Source: Gambelia wislizenii (Eukaryota; Chordata; Lepidosauria; Squamata; Crotaphytidae). Taken from it: a stretch of DNA of 64,000 nucleotides. The translations under genes were made by a program, and so were the position numbers. The notes under the pieces are model-generated. The model was not told the DNA's origin. It saw only the letters and a list, made by a program, of their open reading frames with translations, and ran no database searches. Each line of letters starts with the position of its first letter. Position 1 is the first letter of the stretch. Of this stretch, positions 10,516-22,139 are shown in pieces. The stretch spans positions 338,339,756 to 338,403,755 of the forward strand of contig JAUMIR010000003.1 of NCBI GenBank assembly GCA_030847615.1, written 5' to 3'.

Positions 10516-11287
10516 ATGTTTGCTTCTGAGGTGAAAGGAGGAAAGGCCACACTCTCTCACACTACTTTGATCTTTACTCAGAACTTGAAGAAAGTAACTC
10601 TCAGAATCCTTCAGCCAGCAAGACCACTTGGTTTGACCTCCTCCATGACATTTTTTTTTTTAGATGACCACACCATCCAAGCCATTAGAGTTGACACTGA
10701 CATAGAGCTGGCACTGGCTATGTTCTTCATAATCCTCGAAGAAGAGAAAAACATGTACTGGAGCAGGACCCCCTTCTCTGGCCTATGGATGTTGGTCTCC
10801 ATTAGCTTCTCCCTGGGAGGCAGGCAGGGGAAGCAGAGCACACACACCCAGTGCCCCTTGATCTTCTGGCTAATGAATGAGGCCGGATTGCAATGCTTGT
10901 CATTACTCCCAATCCAAAGCAATTATCTATGCAAGTAGAATACTCTGACTGGGAGGTGACCCAAGCTTCCTATAGATGTGCTTTCTGTGGCCAGTTGACA
11001 GGACTTACCCTGCCATTGGGAAACACGAGGCAGCAGTTGCAGGTTGCAGGTGACAGATCCTAGGTGGGTGGGCAGCAGGGCATGTTGTAGGACAGAGATG
11101 AGTGTGTTATGCTTGTTGAATGACTGTCCCATTGACAGAATTGAAGATGCATCTGTCACTGAGGGTGTTTTTTCTCTCTCTATCAAATACTGGAGGGGAG
11201 CATGTTATCCTTCACCTCAGACAGCAAACTGCTATGGGTGGCCCTGCCAAATGACCAGATCAGGTTGGACCCCTTGCCATAATATTT
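10516..11287. other. Intron 10 start, open frame without recognised function
   Basis: A 140-codon open frame lies on + at 10516-10938, with an acidic patch (ILEEEKNMYW). This faintly recalls proteins derived from Harbinger transposons, but no catalytic domain is visible and no splice pattern links it to FLT1. Codons after 10938 are closed. I treat it as repeat-derived or chance. Confidence 0.3.
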
Positions 11288-11500
11288 TGCACAGTGGCAG
11301 CTGGTGTCTCCCATGCCAATGAGTTGGTGAATCTTAGTTTTTCATCTGAATTTTAAAGGAGGTGCCCATAAAGCTCAACTCTGTTACCCCAAATATGTTC
11401 AGCAATGTAGATAGCCTTTTTAAAGTTCAGACTAAAACTGGAACTAAATTTAATACCCAACTGGCATGGGAGTGAACAGATGCCACTGGTTCTGCCTTCA
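11288..11500. repeat. Unclassified interspersed repeat (copy 2)
   Basis: Second copy of the repeat at 9085-9285: GGCAGCTGGTGTCTCCCATG, CAACTCTGTTACCCC and TTTAAAGTTCAGACTAAAAC lie in the same order. Confidence 0.4.
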
Positions 11501-11733
11501 AAGACATTGGTGAAGTTTGTCTATTGCCTCTGGACTTCTGGCTGATAAACAAGGCCAAACATGCAATGAATTAAATATAGATGTCACCCATAAGGTTGTC
11601 ACTTTGGTACAAGACCTTGGCTTGGTTGAGGAAAAGGGCACGTGAAAACTTGCACCACTGGGAATCTGGATCTTTATATGAAGTAATTCTAACAGTCATA
11701 TAATCATTTATTTAGTTATTTAGTTATTATTTA

Positions 11734-11945
11734 GAATCACAGAAACTTGAGATTAGAAGGGACCATGAGGGCCATGTAGTCCAACCCCTGCCATGCCAGT
11801 ATATGCTACTAAAGCACTTCTGAAAGATGTCTATCCAACCTCTGTTTAAAGACCTCCAAAGAAGGCGAGTCCATCACCCTTTGTCGAATGGTTCTTTTAG
11901 TAAAGAAGTTCTTCCCAATATTTAAATGTAATCTCTTCTCTTGTA
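11734..11945 (-). repeat. CR1 LINE 3' end (copy 1)
   Basis: On the minus strand it ends GGGTTGGACTACATGGCCCT...AGTTTCTGTGATTCT, the standard CR1 3' terminus. The upstream part encodes remnants of the family's C-terminal phrase (EVFKQRLD-like). Confidence 0.85.
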
Positions 11946-12113
11946 CATTGAATCCATTAGATCATATTGTAGTCTCTGAAACTGCAGAATGCAATAGTAG
12001 TGATGATGATGATGATGTAATAACACAGATTCTGTTCAAGAGACAGAAATTATTTGATTGATCAGATCCATAACTTTATTATGCTTTTCCTTTTGTTCCC
12101 AGTGGATAATACA

Positions 12114-12560
12114 TGAAGTTTCATAGAATCATAGGAGATTATCAGATGCTTTAAAAACCTTCCAAGGAGCTCGCAAGAAGGATGTCACTATACCACCAAA
12201 GGGTCCCAATATCGCACGGCGTTATTCTCCAGGCATCCTTTCTCCATTCTCCCTCTGTTCTGAGGTGACGAAAAGGGAGCCACTTTTCATTAGTGGAAAC
12301 TTCCACTAATTAAAAATGGTGCCTTTTTTATCATGCCAGCACGGAGGGAGAATGGAGGAAGGATGCCTGGAGGACAGCGCATGTGATATTGGGACCCTTT
12401 GGCAGTACAGTGATATTGTTCTCAGAAGCTCCTTAGGTTTTTTTTAAAAGCATCTGATAATCTTGGTAGAATCATAGAGTTAGAAGAGACCACAAGGGCC
12501 ATTTAGCCCAACTCCCTGCCATGCAGGAATACCCAATCAAAGCACTCCCGACAGTGGTGA
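12114..12560 (-). repeat. CR1 LINE 3' tail split by a later DNA transposon
   Basis: Both flanks of the element at 12134-12465 belong to one CR1 3' end. To the left is TTTCATAGAATCATA; to the right is TAGAATCATAGAGTTAGAAG, then CACAAGGGCCATTTAGCCC and ATGCAGGAATACCCAATC. Together they form the usual ATTCTATG repeat and 3' body of CR1 in antisense. Confidence 0.75.
12134..12465. mobile_element. Foldback TIR element of the GGAGATTATCAGA family, inserted in CR1
   Basis: Left end GGAGATTATCAGATGCTTTA; right end TAAAAGCATCTGATAATCTT. The inner parts also pair: AAGGAGCT/AGCTCC, GGGTCCCAATAT/ATATTGGGACCC, AGGCATCCTTTCTCC/GGAAGGATGCCT, down to the centre near 12300. So nearly the whole 332 bp is one long inverted repeat. 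It has no coding capacity and is probably a non-autonomous DNA transposon. Confidence 0.75.
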
Positions 12561-14030
12561 TGGTGATTAAGTATGTGGATTTGTATGGGGTAACAGATAG
12601 ACAGACAGATTTACCCTTTAAATCAAGTATGGGAGTCATGCGACCTTCTGTATGCTGTTGGATTGCAGCTCCCAGCATTCCTTGCCATTAGCTGTTCTGG
12701 TATGCCTCAGTCTCTTAACCTGAATCTCACTTTGGTAGCCTCTAATGGAGAGCAATGGCCATTCTATGGAAGTGCTAGCAACGAACACTTAGTTGTTTAT
12801 AAACTCACTACACATGGCCTCTTGCTAATAATAATCAAGAGAATTAGAACTAACTTCTTTCTGCATACGGTGATGATAAGTTATATTTTCTTGTTCTTGT
12901 CATGTTGACATGGTTTAATTGGGTAGTCAGCTGAACCAAGGTCTTTATTAATTAAGTTCTAGTCCTTTGTTGCTTTAAATAAGGAGTGGCAAAAGACTAG
13001 CCTGCATAGGCTGCAGGTGGCCTATGGGGTCTCATTTTACAGCCCCTAAGTGACCTTCAAAGTCTCCCAAACCCCCAGTTTTCTTTTCAAAAAAGGGCTA
13101 ATTTTTTAGCCAAAAAAGCCCCCCATGTGACCCATACAACCACAAAATATGGAGGCATAAGTCCCCTTCTTTCCCCACTATTTCCCTGCTCAAGATGAAT
13201 CAAAACATGCAGATAGCCACATGAATCCATATCATCACACTAGTCCTAGGAGTTTTCATCTTCATCCAAAGTGGGCCTTTTGTAAAGCTTATGGGTCATA
13301 ATTGTCCATTCAAGAACAAACCACCCTAAATTAATTTAATTACAATTAGGTAACACCAACCCTAGAAATTTGACAGCCCTTCAAGTGATCATCTGTGCAC
13401 ACCCTGCATGGAGACACACACAAATGACACATAAGCCCACAGATGCTGTGAAAATTTCTTGGAAAATGCAGGAGACTGTCTGCGTGGTGAAGTCCATTAT
13501 AGCACAAGCAATGAGGGTGTTGAGTTTGGACACATAATCCCATTGCATTAGAAACATTAGGTCACAGATTCGGAAATGAAGGGGCATAACAGCCATAATG
13601 AGCTTGGAGAAGTTCCTTGCAGTACCTTTGGCAGGATAAAAAGAAAAAGGAAAAAAAAGGAGCAGTATTTTGCAGGATTCTTGCCAAAGCAACTTGTTCT
13701 CATTGTCTGCCAGTGCTGCAATATGTTAGCACTGATTGGGGTGACTAATATGTGTAAATAACTGCTCACAGAAGTCTACTTACACAAGATATGTAATGCC
13801 AGATGAGATCCCAAGGAAGATAGCAGCTGATACTTGAATGATAAGAGGTTACCAGATCACTCTGCTCTCAGAAACATTCACTATAGTCTTCTGTGAATGG
13901 AACCTCTAACATTTCATTGTTTACATAAATAGACAGCTGAGAAAAGTGGTCATTTTTGCATAACTTTGCAGCTTTGAGTTTGACAATTGATGGTAAGGCT
14001 CCCTGCGTCCATATTATTGATTCCTTTAGC
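12561..14030. other. FLT1: Intron 10 stretch, mostly unrecognised
   Basis: 12610-12680 has TTGGATTGCAGCTCCCAGCA, a fragment like the GGCCCTCCAGATG foldback element. The rest is AT-rich with short open frames on both strands (for example minus 13381-13692) that show no known domain. Confidence 0.45.
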
Positions 14031-14043
14031 CACCAGGAATAGT

Positions 14044-14496
14044 TTCTCTCTCTCTGGCTTCTCTTCGCAAACGAACATTCAGGAAGGACATATCCCTCGC
14101 TTTCTGCAAGCGCGCTGATGACTAAAAAGGCCAATCCGAGATAGACAAGTCTGGTTGCAGAAAGCACAGCAGAAGGTTTCCTTGGGTGATGTTTCCGGGT
14201 TATGATTTTTTCTGCGTTGTTTTTTCTCTTCAAGACTTGTTCAGCGTTAGTTCTCAAATAAGGCTGCAGCATTGTGGATAGTGTGTCTCCATGTCTCCCG
14301 ATGTGAGGCCAGGGCGGACCATTGTTGGTGATCAATTTGGCCGAGCCTGAGGTGTTGTTTCAGGGAGTCCTTGTATCGCTTTTTTGGAGCGCCCCTCTTA
14401 CGCTGACCCGTGGCAAGTTCACCGTAGAATACTATTTTGGGGAGGCAATGGTCCTCCATCCTAGAAACATGCCCTGCCCAGCTGGGCAGGGCTGGG
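14044..14496 (-). mobile_element. 5'-truncated non-LTR retrotransposon, C-terminal end with zinc finger (copy 1)
   Basis: On the minus strand the reading frame gives MEDHCLPKIVFYGELATGQ, KKRYKDSLKQHLRLGQ and HTIHNAAALFEN, the same protein region as the longer copy at 19572-20571. It later shifts frame, so this copy is broken. Its ends are defined by a 13-bp target duplication CACCAGGAATAGT at 14031-14043 and 14497-14509. There is no poly(A) tail; the element ends at GAAGAGAAGCCAGAG (minus strand). Confidence 0.85.
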
Positions 14497-14509
14497 CACC
14501 AGGAATAGT

Positions 14510-17500
14510 ACAGGACATGAATTAAAAAGAAGTCTCAGTCCGATCTTATATATGTCTACTCAGAAATAATTCCAACTGAGTTCAAGGGGGCTTAGGTTTC
14601 AGTGGGTATAGCACTGCTGTCTACATCTAATACTCATCATTTTGTTCATTGCTGTCATTAACTACATGCTTCTTGGTGTGTATGTGTGTGGGCAATATTC
14701 TACATAGTGCAACCTATACTGTTTGCACCTGGGGTGGACAGAAAGTAGACTAGGATGTACTAGAAGATCTCTTGATGATTTTCAATAGATTGTCAAGGGT
14801 TTTTGCTCACCTACTGTTTAATGAGAAAACTGCTTTTCCCACCTAAATTAGACAGCTGAAATGAAGAACACTGGGAGGCCTCAGGAGTGTAGTTTTTTTA
14901 TGAAGGAACTATGAGTTCAGGTCAGATCAGGGGCCCATTCACACTACACTGTTATAGCACTATGATTCCACTTTAACTCCCCACGCACACACACCTATGT
15001 TTGACAAAGCTGTCTTTTTCTAGGCCTTTCAAATGTCCTTCAATGTGAAGTACATCTGATATTTATTTTTCTATTTGAAGCTATCCAGCCTGTCCAAGAC
15101 TGATAATGAAATATGCCATCTCATAATTTCAAAAAGCTCATAACCTCTATATACTTGGATAATTAGTAGAATATTTCCAAATGTTTGTTGCAATAAACAG
15201 CATTTCAGGAAAACAGTATAAAGTTTATTCATCACTCCTTTTCTAGCAGCTGGTGTCACATTTTATATTTCCTGTTATTGGTTTGTGCACATGTATCTGT
15301 TTGGAGTATATTAGAAATCTTTTATTAAGAAGAGACCATCTGTGTCTCTCAGATTCATAGAAGATAATAGCGATTGTCTAAGAATGATTGAGTTCCACAG
15401 CATTCAGTACATCAAAACCTTGCCTACTTTTGACTTTTTAAAAAAAAATCCAGTAAAATATGAAGCATGTAATGATAGTCCATACTGGAGGCAGTACTTT
15501 GCCTGTCACCCAGCCTTATTCAGAAATGTACACCTATAGCTTAGTTCTAATAAAAAGTACTCATTCCAATCAAGAAGTTGGTTTGTAATTTGAATCCACA
15601 AACACTGAGGTGACACGTAGTAAACTCTTAGCCTGGAAAACTTCCCTATCCATAGTTATAAATATATCATGCTATTATGCTTGGCAAGCTGTAAGCAAAT
15701 GGAGGTAAGATCTCATTAAGGGAGCAAGCTGCAGAGTAGCAAGAGGACAGTGTGAAGCTAAGGGTGATAACAGTGGCCTTGTCCATGGGAGTTTTCTTAT
15801 CTCACTTAGGCAGGAGGTGCTGGAGGCTTCCTGTGCGAAATTAGGAGCATACGCTGCTTTCCTCTTGTTGTTTGGCTTCCTTCTCACTATAAGACGGTTC
15901 CCAGCATAGTGATTATCTTTGCATCTTCAAACATGGCACAGTCTTAACTTCCTTAAGAGCTTGATGTGTCCTTAAGAGTCGAGCTTGCTTTTCTTTTCCT
16001 ATCTCCTCTTGTGTACCAGATTCTATTTGAAGAGATTTCCACAATGTCCTAGGTGCATCCAACCTTTAAGGCTCAGTGATATGTAAAATGCACATGCAGA
16101 TTTATAAGGCCAAAGCATTGTACCTTTGCCCTTTGTGTGTTGGAAAATTATAACTGTCAGAACAGAACAACAGCACATAGCAAGTGCCCGTGAGTCCTGG
16201 TGTGTCAGATTTATTGCTCTGACCGCTCCTTCCCCTTCCTTGAGATGTCTGTGGAACTCTAAATTAGAATTCATGACTTCTGGTTTCCAAAAGTGATTGT
16301 TTGTTTTCCAAACATTTTGCCATTTAACATTTTATGGATCCCTAAGTATTCATATGTGGCGTGCGCACTAGTGCATGTGCATGGGCACTGCAAAACTCTT
16401 CATAGTAAGAAGGGGATTTGTGAGTCACACTTGCTGTGACTATCCACTCTGTGAATTGGTAAGTATGTGGCAGGGCTGTTGAAGGCATAACAATTAGCTT
16501 GGAGATATTCAGTTATCACCAGGAACATTAATTTTAGTTTTCCAGGCCTAGCCTTAGAACAGTGGGTCCGTCTATATGAGGGAAGGAAAATGGAGTACCT
16601 TGTAGTAATGGCATTTCGCAGCAGCAGCAACTTGTCTTGATGGTGGTTTGGCCCCCGAAGCCCCCAGAAGCTTTGCATGCCATATGGCAGCTGTGAGTGA
16701 TTTACTCGCATTAGTATTTTGCCCACAACAATCTTTTTTTTTAAAAAACAACTTTGTCTAAGGTGCTCTGGAACAATAGGGCAATTTTCCGAACTAAAAA
16801 GACAGCAAAAGCAAACACCCAATTTTATCACTTTAGTGATTGCTCGCTAAGGTGAAAATCCAACATGGCTGCAATGGGCGCTCACCTGGCCAATCAGCTT
16901 TGCACATCCACTTGTATGGGAAAGCGATTCAAAGCTTGTCCTAACAAGCAGGAATGCACACCCCCTCACTGTTAAAAAAAAAAAAAAACTACAGGAAAAG
17001 CTGCAAAGGCTTTTCCAGCCTTGTTTTTGCTATCTTGCCCCCCCCCACACACTCCTTCTGAATACCGTGGATTGATATGGGATCCCATTGAGACAGGTAG
17101 GATTCCCAATGAATTCCATGAGGTTTATTTTTACCATTTAGACAACCCCAGGTTTGGTGTTCTGGGTAAATTAAGGCCAATATTTTATTAATTACAGTTG
17201 CATTGGCCAGGCACAAGACAATGGATCTAGAAATTGGACAACCTGTCCGATATGACCTGCCTTCTGGCGGGGGGGGGGGGGGGAGCCATGAAATGACACC
17301 ACGGAATCTTGTGCATCAGCCACTGTGGAGTTTCCATGGCAACTGAGTATGAGGCAGGTTGAAAGCCCTGAGCTAGGCCCAACTGCTGCTCTGTAACCCC
17401 CAAGATTCCTTGAAGGGACCCTCATAAAGGAGGGCTCTCAGACCCCTTCTTCCCAAAACTGTATCCAACCCCATGCCATACTGCCACACTGGTAAATTAT

Positions 17501-18175
17501 GCCCAAATAAGAAATCAGTGTACAATCAACCATAAGCCAAAGAATCATGAGAGCAATCCTGCAAGTTTCGATTATGGAGTGGATGGTTGGGAGGGCATTG
17601 TAAGCCAGTCTGCTGGAGCAGCTCCAGGCGTCCCTATTTTATTCCTCTCATTGAAGCACACTGGAATGAAGCCTGGTTTCACAAAGTCCCGCCTCTCACC
17701 TGCTGACTGGCCAGCTATGCAGAGCCCCACAAAAACAACACATGGGTTGCTGGGAGCAAGAAGCCAGCACACTGAGGAAGATGACATGACCCTACTGCCC
17801 ATGCAGCTGGGGACCCACATATGAGCCAGGAGGCTTCTGCTTCTTGTAAGAACCTGAGTCTCATGAATATTTAGCCTTGATAGCAATGCTCTTTTAAGTC
17901 TTGGATACTTTCCAAGCAGGAGAGTACTTCTGATTAGCAAACAGGATGGTCCATTTGTTTTTCCTGGTGAATGGACTGAAATGATTGACAGTGTTAAATG
18001 CCACAATGAATGCATTGCTGAAATGTTACCAGGTGACTCATAGTGAAACTGCAACACAGTCAAAGCCATGACAGATTTTACATTTTCAGTGACTACGTCT
18101 CCTCCTTTCCATACGTTTATCTGCAACTAAAAACAACTTTTTCCACAAATGAAAAAAAAATTGAAAGAATTAGTA
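14510..18175. other. FLT1: Intron 10 stretch with few recognised repeats
   Basis: Mostly single-copy-looking intron. A 15-base G run is at 17269-17283 and an A run at 16976-16988. Short open frames (for example minus 17572-18126) have no domain. The stretch at about 17850-18120 is unusually balanced in composition and may be conserved non-coding DNA, but this is only an impression. Confidence 0.4.
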
Positions 18176-18183
18176 GTGATTCC

Positions 18184-18394
18184 CAGGATCGGTTTAAGGA
18201 ATTTTGGGGAACCCTGCAATGCTTTTATTTTGGGGGCCCCTTATGTTTATCTCAGGTCAGTGTAACCTAACCTATTCACAATACAGGATGTATGACTAAT
18301 AATGTTTTTGCAGGAGGAGGGTTACTAAAGGCTCCCCCACAATGACAGGGCCCCCTGCAGCTGCAGGTGCTGCGGGGCCCTTAAACCGGCCCTG
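18184..18394. mobile_element. Non-autonomous hAT-like element with 8-bp target duplication
   Basis: Left end CAGGATCGGTTTAAGG and right end CCTTAAACCGGCCCTG are imperfect inverted repeats with CAGG/CCTG termini. The element is flanked by GTGATTCC at 18176-18183 and 18395-18402. An 8-bp duplication with CAGGG-like ends is the hallmark of the hAT superfamily. There is no transposase; the 211 bp make it a MITE. Confidence 0.85.
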
Positions 18395-18816
18395 GTGATT
18401 CCTTCCTGTTGCCCATCTCTCTTACCATGTCTGCAAGGTTAAATAGCAGCCTTAGGAAACTGCACTGGAAAGAACAAGGTTAAAATCTGAACACGTTAAT
18501 GAGAGCTGGCACAGGATAGTGGCTAAGCAACTTGGCAAGAAAATCCATTGTTTAAATCTTGCTGTATGATGTAGCCACAACCTGCAGGGTCAAAGTGCTG
18601 GGAATTTTTTATTATCAGGTACATTAACATTATCTGGGATGAACTGATTTTTATTTTATTTTTTGGCAAGAATATATTGCTCTCTCTGTTTTAGTGCAAG
18701 GTATTTTCAGATGACTTGATTTTGACTGGACAGTTACAACTCATATGTTTTACAAAAAACTGCTAATGGTGGAAATAGAAACTACTACAATGGATTTGTT
18801 GATGTGGGTAAACATA

Positions 18817-19353
18817 GGACTTTATCAGATGTGGCAAATATGGTGTCATAATGACACCTAATGATCGTGAAAGGGCATGCCTTTCACAATCAGTTTTATT
18901 TTATTGATGACCCAAGCCATCAATAGATCTCCCCTGCCGCTTTGTTGCTGTCATTGCTGGTGTTTGAATCCTTGCCCCATTGTGCGCACATGAATACGGC
19001 GTCAATGACAGAACACTTCTGGTGAGATTGTGACAGCCAGGTAGGGGATGCTCTTTTTACAAACCCTCCTGATTTACTTGTAATTTTTTAAGTGTGCTTC
19101 TGTGCTTATATCTACATTATATGTATTTGTATTGCTTAACTTTTTGAATTTGCCACGCTTGCATCTTCTCACGAGAATCTGCAAGATCTCAACCCCGAAA
19201 GTAAACGGAGCTCTGTTCATGCTCCGTTTATGCCGGGGATGCCTCATTGCTTCTGTTCAAGGTAGGTCTGGTAGGGGTGTTCTTTTGCCGGCATAAAACA
19301 CCACAAAATATGCCAGCAAAAGAACATTAATGGGGGATAATCTGATAAAGTCC
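18817..19353. mobile_element. TIR element, GGACTTTATCAGAT subfamily, 537 bp
   Basis: Ends GGACTTTATCAGAT and ATCTGATAAAGTCC are exact 14-bp inverted repeats. ATA flanks both sides (18814-18816, 19354-19356). It contains a hairpin around TTCTTTTGCCGGCATA/TATGCCAGCAAAAGAA (19278-19325). The fragment at 62976 shares that hairpin and the word CCAGAAGTGTTCTG (minus strand here). No transposase is encoded. Confidence 0.85.
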
Positions 19354-19571
19354 ATAGCTGCTGGTGGATTCTCCTGGGAAGGGGGTCTATGGGGGCTGTC
19401 ATGGCAAGTGTCTGCACTTCAAAAAATTACCACTACCCCATAGGCTGTGAGTTCCCTAAGTGATCTTAGAGAATTCAGCCCTAATATGCTGCATATTCAT
19501 ATATACAGTATATTACTTAATAATTCATTCATTCATTCATTAATATATGCAGTATCTTAGTATTGATAGTA

Positions 19572-20571
19572 AGAGCTGCACTTCGCCGATGATGCTGCCC
19601 TTGTTGCCCACACAGAAGCAGCTCTGCAGCGCCTAACATCCTGCTTTGCAACAGCTGCAGAGCTGTTTGGGCTAGAAGTCAACCTGAAGAAAACAGAAGT
19701 TCTTTACCAGCCTGCACCACAGGACGAACACCACCATCCCCACATTGCCGTCGGCAAATCAGTGCTCAAGTCCGTTCAGCAGTTCACCTACCTGGGAAGC
19801 ATCATCTCCTCAGATGCCAAGATTGACAAAGAGATCAATCACAGATTAGCAAAGGCATATAGTGCATTTGGAAGACTTCACAAAAGAGTCTGGAGCAATA
19901 AACACCTGAGGCAAAGCACAAAAATCAGTGTGTATAGAGCCATCGTACTGTCTATCCTCCTTTATGGATCTGAAACATGGGTCACCTATCGCCACCACCT
20001 ACGACTCCTCGAGCGCTTTCATCAGCGCTGTCTACGCACAATCCTAAATATACACTGGACTGACTATGTGACGAATGTTGCTGTCCTTGAGCAAGCAGGG
20101 ATCACCAGCATTGAGGCCATGATATTGAGAACACAGCTGCGCTGGGCAGGGCACGTTTCTAGAATGGAGGACCATCGCCTCCCAAAAATACTACTCTACG
20201 GTGAACTCACCACGGGTCAGCGTAAGAGGGGCACTCCAAAAAAGCGATACAAAGACTCCTTGAAACAACATCTCAGGCTTGGCCAAATTGATCACCAACA
20301 GTGGTCCGCCCTGGCCTCACATCGGGAGGCATGGAGACGCACTATCCACAATGCTGCAGCCTTATTTGAGAACTCACGACGAACAAGTCTTGAAGAGAAA
20401 CGACAACGCAGAAAGAATCACAACCCAAAAACATCACCCAAGGAGACCTTCTGCTGTGCTTTTTGCAACCGGACTTGTTTATCTCGGATTGGCCTTTTTA
20501 GTCATCAGCGCGCTTGCAGAAAGCGCGGGATGAGTCCTTCCTGGATCTTCGTTTGCGAAGAAAAGCCAGAG
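19572..20571 (+). mobile_element. 5'-truncated LINE with open reverse transcriptase C-terminus and zinc finger (copy 2)
   Basis: The frame starting at 19582 opens with FADDAALVAHTEAALQR, the FADD catalytic box of a reverse transcriptase. It then stays open through FTYLGSIISSDAKIDKEI, LYGSETWVTY, LRTILNIHWTDYV, QLRWAGHVSRMED and KKRYKDSLKQHLRLGQ to a C-x2-C...H-x4-C finger (CAFCNRTC, SHQRAC) near 20460-20520. So more than 310 codons are uninterrupted. The insertion is framed by an 18-bp target duplication, ATCTTAGTATTGATAGTA at 19554-19571 and the same with one change at 20572-20589. There is no poly(A) tail. The 5' half (endonuclease, most of the RT) is absent, so the copy is dead. The clade is not certain; it is RTE- or Jockey-like. 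Confidence 0.9.
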
Positions 20572-20734
20572 ATCTTAGTATTGGTAGTATTAATATATGT
20601 CAGGAAAGAATCACATCTTCCCTATGCAAGTGCAGTTTGGGGCTCAGATTTTTGGAAGGGGGTGGGAGGTAGGGGGACTTAAAGTTTGTTGCCCAGGGTC
20701 CCTGTCACACTACATAATTGTAGCACAATGATTC

Positions 20735-21300
20735 CACTTTATTTTTTATTTTATTTTTTTTTATTGATAGTTTTTATGCTGTTACATTTATCTTTGTGTT
20801 TTGGTATAACATTATCTTTCTGAAGTCTGAATTTCAATGTAACTTTTTACAGGATAATAAAATAAGCGAAAATAATAGTAGTTAACTTATTACATAAAGA
20901 GTTTCCGCAACATATTACACGTATTCTTAGAGTACTCTAACATCTCTTATTTACCTTCTTTTCTATACATAATTTTAGAATCCTTTACCCTTTATTCCTT
21001 TTCCCTTACCAATACCTCCCAGATCTTACAAACTTTTCCCTTTGAACTAATAATTACAGAATGCCTCTAACTTAAATTTCATCTGAATTCTACTAATCTA
21101 ATCAGAACCTTAGTGTTAACTTGGACCTGTACATTTCTAAGTTTGTGTTATTTACAAAACATTCCAGAGGTCCAAGTTGACCAGATTTTTCCATTTTATC
21201 TCCCAATATTTTTGCATCGGCAGCCATTTTTTCTCTACTTTAAATGTCTTTTTTCTATCCTATGGAATCTGGGAATTTGCATTTGCATGGGGTATATAGA
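20735..21300 (-). repeat. AT-rich retroposon-like segment, possibly an L1 3' end
   Basis: Begins with a T-rich run (TTTTTTTTATTGATAG) on +, as expected for the poly(A) end of an antisense LINE, followed by about 500 bp of AT-rich sequence without a long frame. The L1 assignment is a guess from style and from the L1 at 24576. Confidence 0.35.
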
Positions 21301-21317
21301 ATTCTTTTTTAAAAAAT

Positions 21318-21565
21318 TAGGTATTTATACCCCGCCCTTCAGCCACAATGGCTATCAGAGCAGCTTACAAATTGTTTTTAAGCAATAGCAGTTTACACAT
21401 CTACACTGCATTAAGCAGTTTCCAATGCATTAGCTAATTGCCCCCACAAGCCAGGTACTCATTTTACCAAGCTACGAAAGGATGGAAGGCTGAGTGAACC
21501 TTGGAGCCCTCTGGAATCAACCTTGCAATGTGGTGGCTTGTCTCACCAAACTACAAACCCTAGGA
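21318..21565 (-). repeat. tRNA-derived SINE with L2-like tail (copy 2)
   Basis: In antisense: TATTTATACCCCGCCCTTCA (tail), TTAGCTAATTGCCCCCACAA, AAAGGATGGAAGGCTGAGTG, then the partly decayed head. Same family as 3537-3740 and 56578-56760. Confidence 0.75.
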
Positions 21566-21652
21566 TTGCATGCAGGCTGTTGTCACCAGACTTCCAACAG
21601 AAGACTAAAGGTGATAGGCACCTTTGTTGTAAAGAACACAAAGAGGTGAATT

Positions 21653-21825
21653 AGAACACTGAAGATACCTCAGTTGGAAGGGACCTCATAGATCATCTAG
21701 TTTAGCCCACTTGATCCAGGAAATCCACTTCTGCCACATTGCTGACAGGTGGCAAATTCAGCCCCCACTTAAGAACTAGCCAAGGAGAATCCACCACCTC
21801 TGGAAACAATCTGTTCCATTGAGAC
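21653..21825 (-). repeat. CR1-like LINE 3' fragment, older copy
   Basis: GTTGGAAGGGACCTCATAGA, TCATCTAGTTTAGCCCAC and CTCTGGAAACAATCTGTTCC match the pattern of CR1 3' ends in antisense, but are more diverged than the copies at 27690 and 51290. Confidence 0.55.
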
Positions 21826-22139
21826 AAATCAGACACCATGTATTTATTTATTTTCCTGCCTTTTTTTTCTGTATATGGTACAGTATGTGGTGGTGGGTCA
21901 GGTGTTTTTATACAAAAGTAAGTACTGGGGAGGGAGCTGCTTCCCCCTTCCTGTGTCTTATCTTGCTGCAAGCCTTGCATGAAGGAGATTTCTCTGAGAC
22001 CAATTCCAGTACTGGAAGTCAGCCAGACTGAGGAGAAAATGTTGGAACAATGGAGATGTAAAGGAGGGTGAAAAGGCAGGCTTTAGTTGTCATCACCTAT
22101 GTGGTCTTTTTTGGATAAAACACACACACTGTACACCAG

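Noticed and set aside
10516..10938. 140-codon open frame that could be a new gene or Harbinger-derived protein
   Set aside because: No recognisable catalytic or DNA-binding domain, no splice partners, and the acidic patch alone is not enough.
19762..20682. A 306-residue host protein
   Set aside because: The content is a reverse transcriptase C-terminus inside an insertion with a target duplication; the last 50 codons are flanking sequence.
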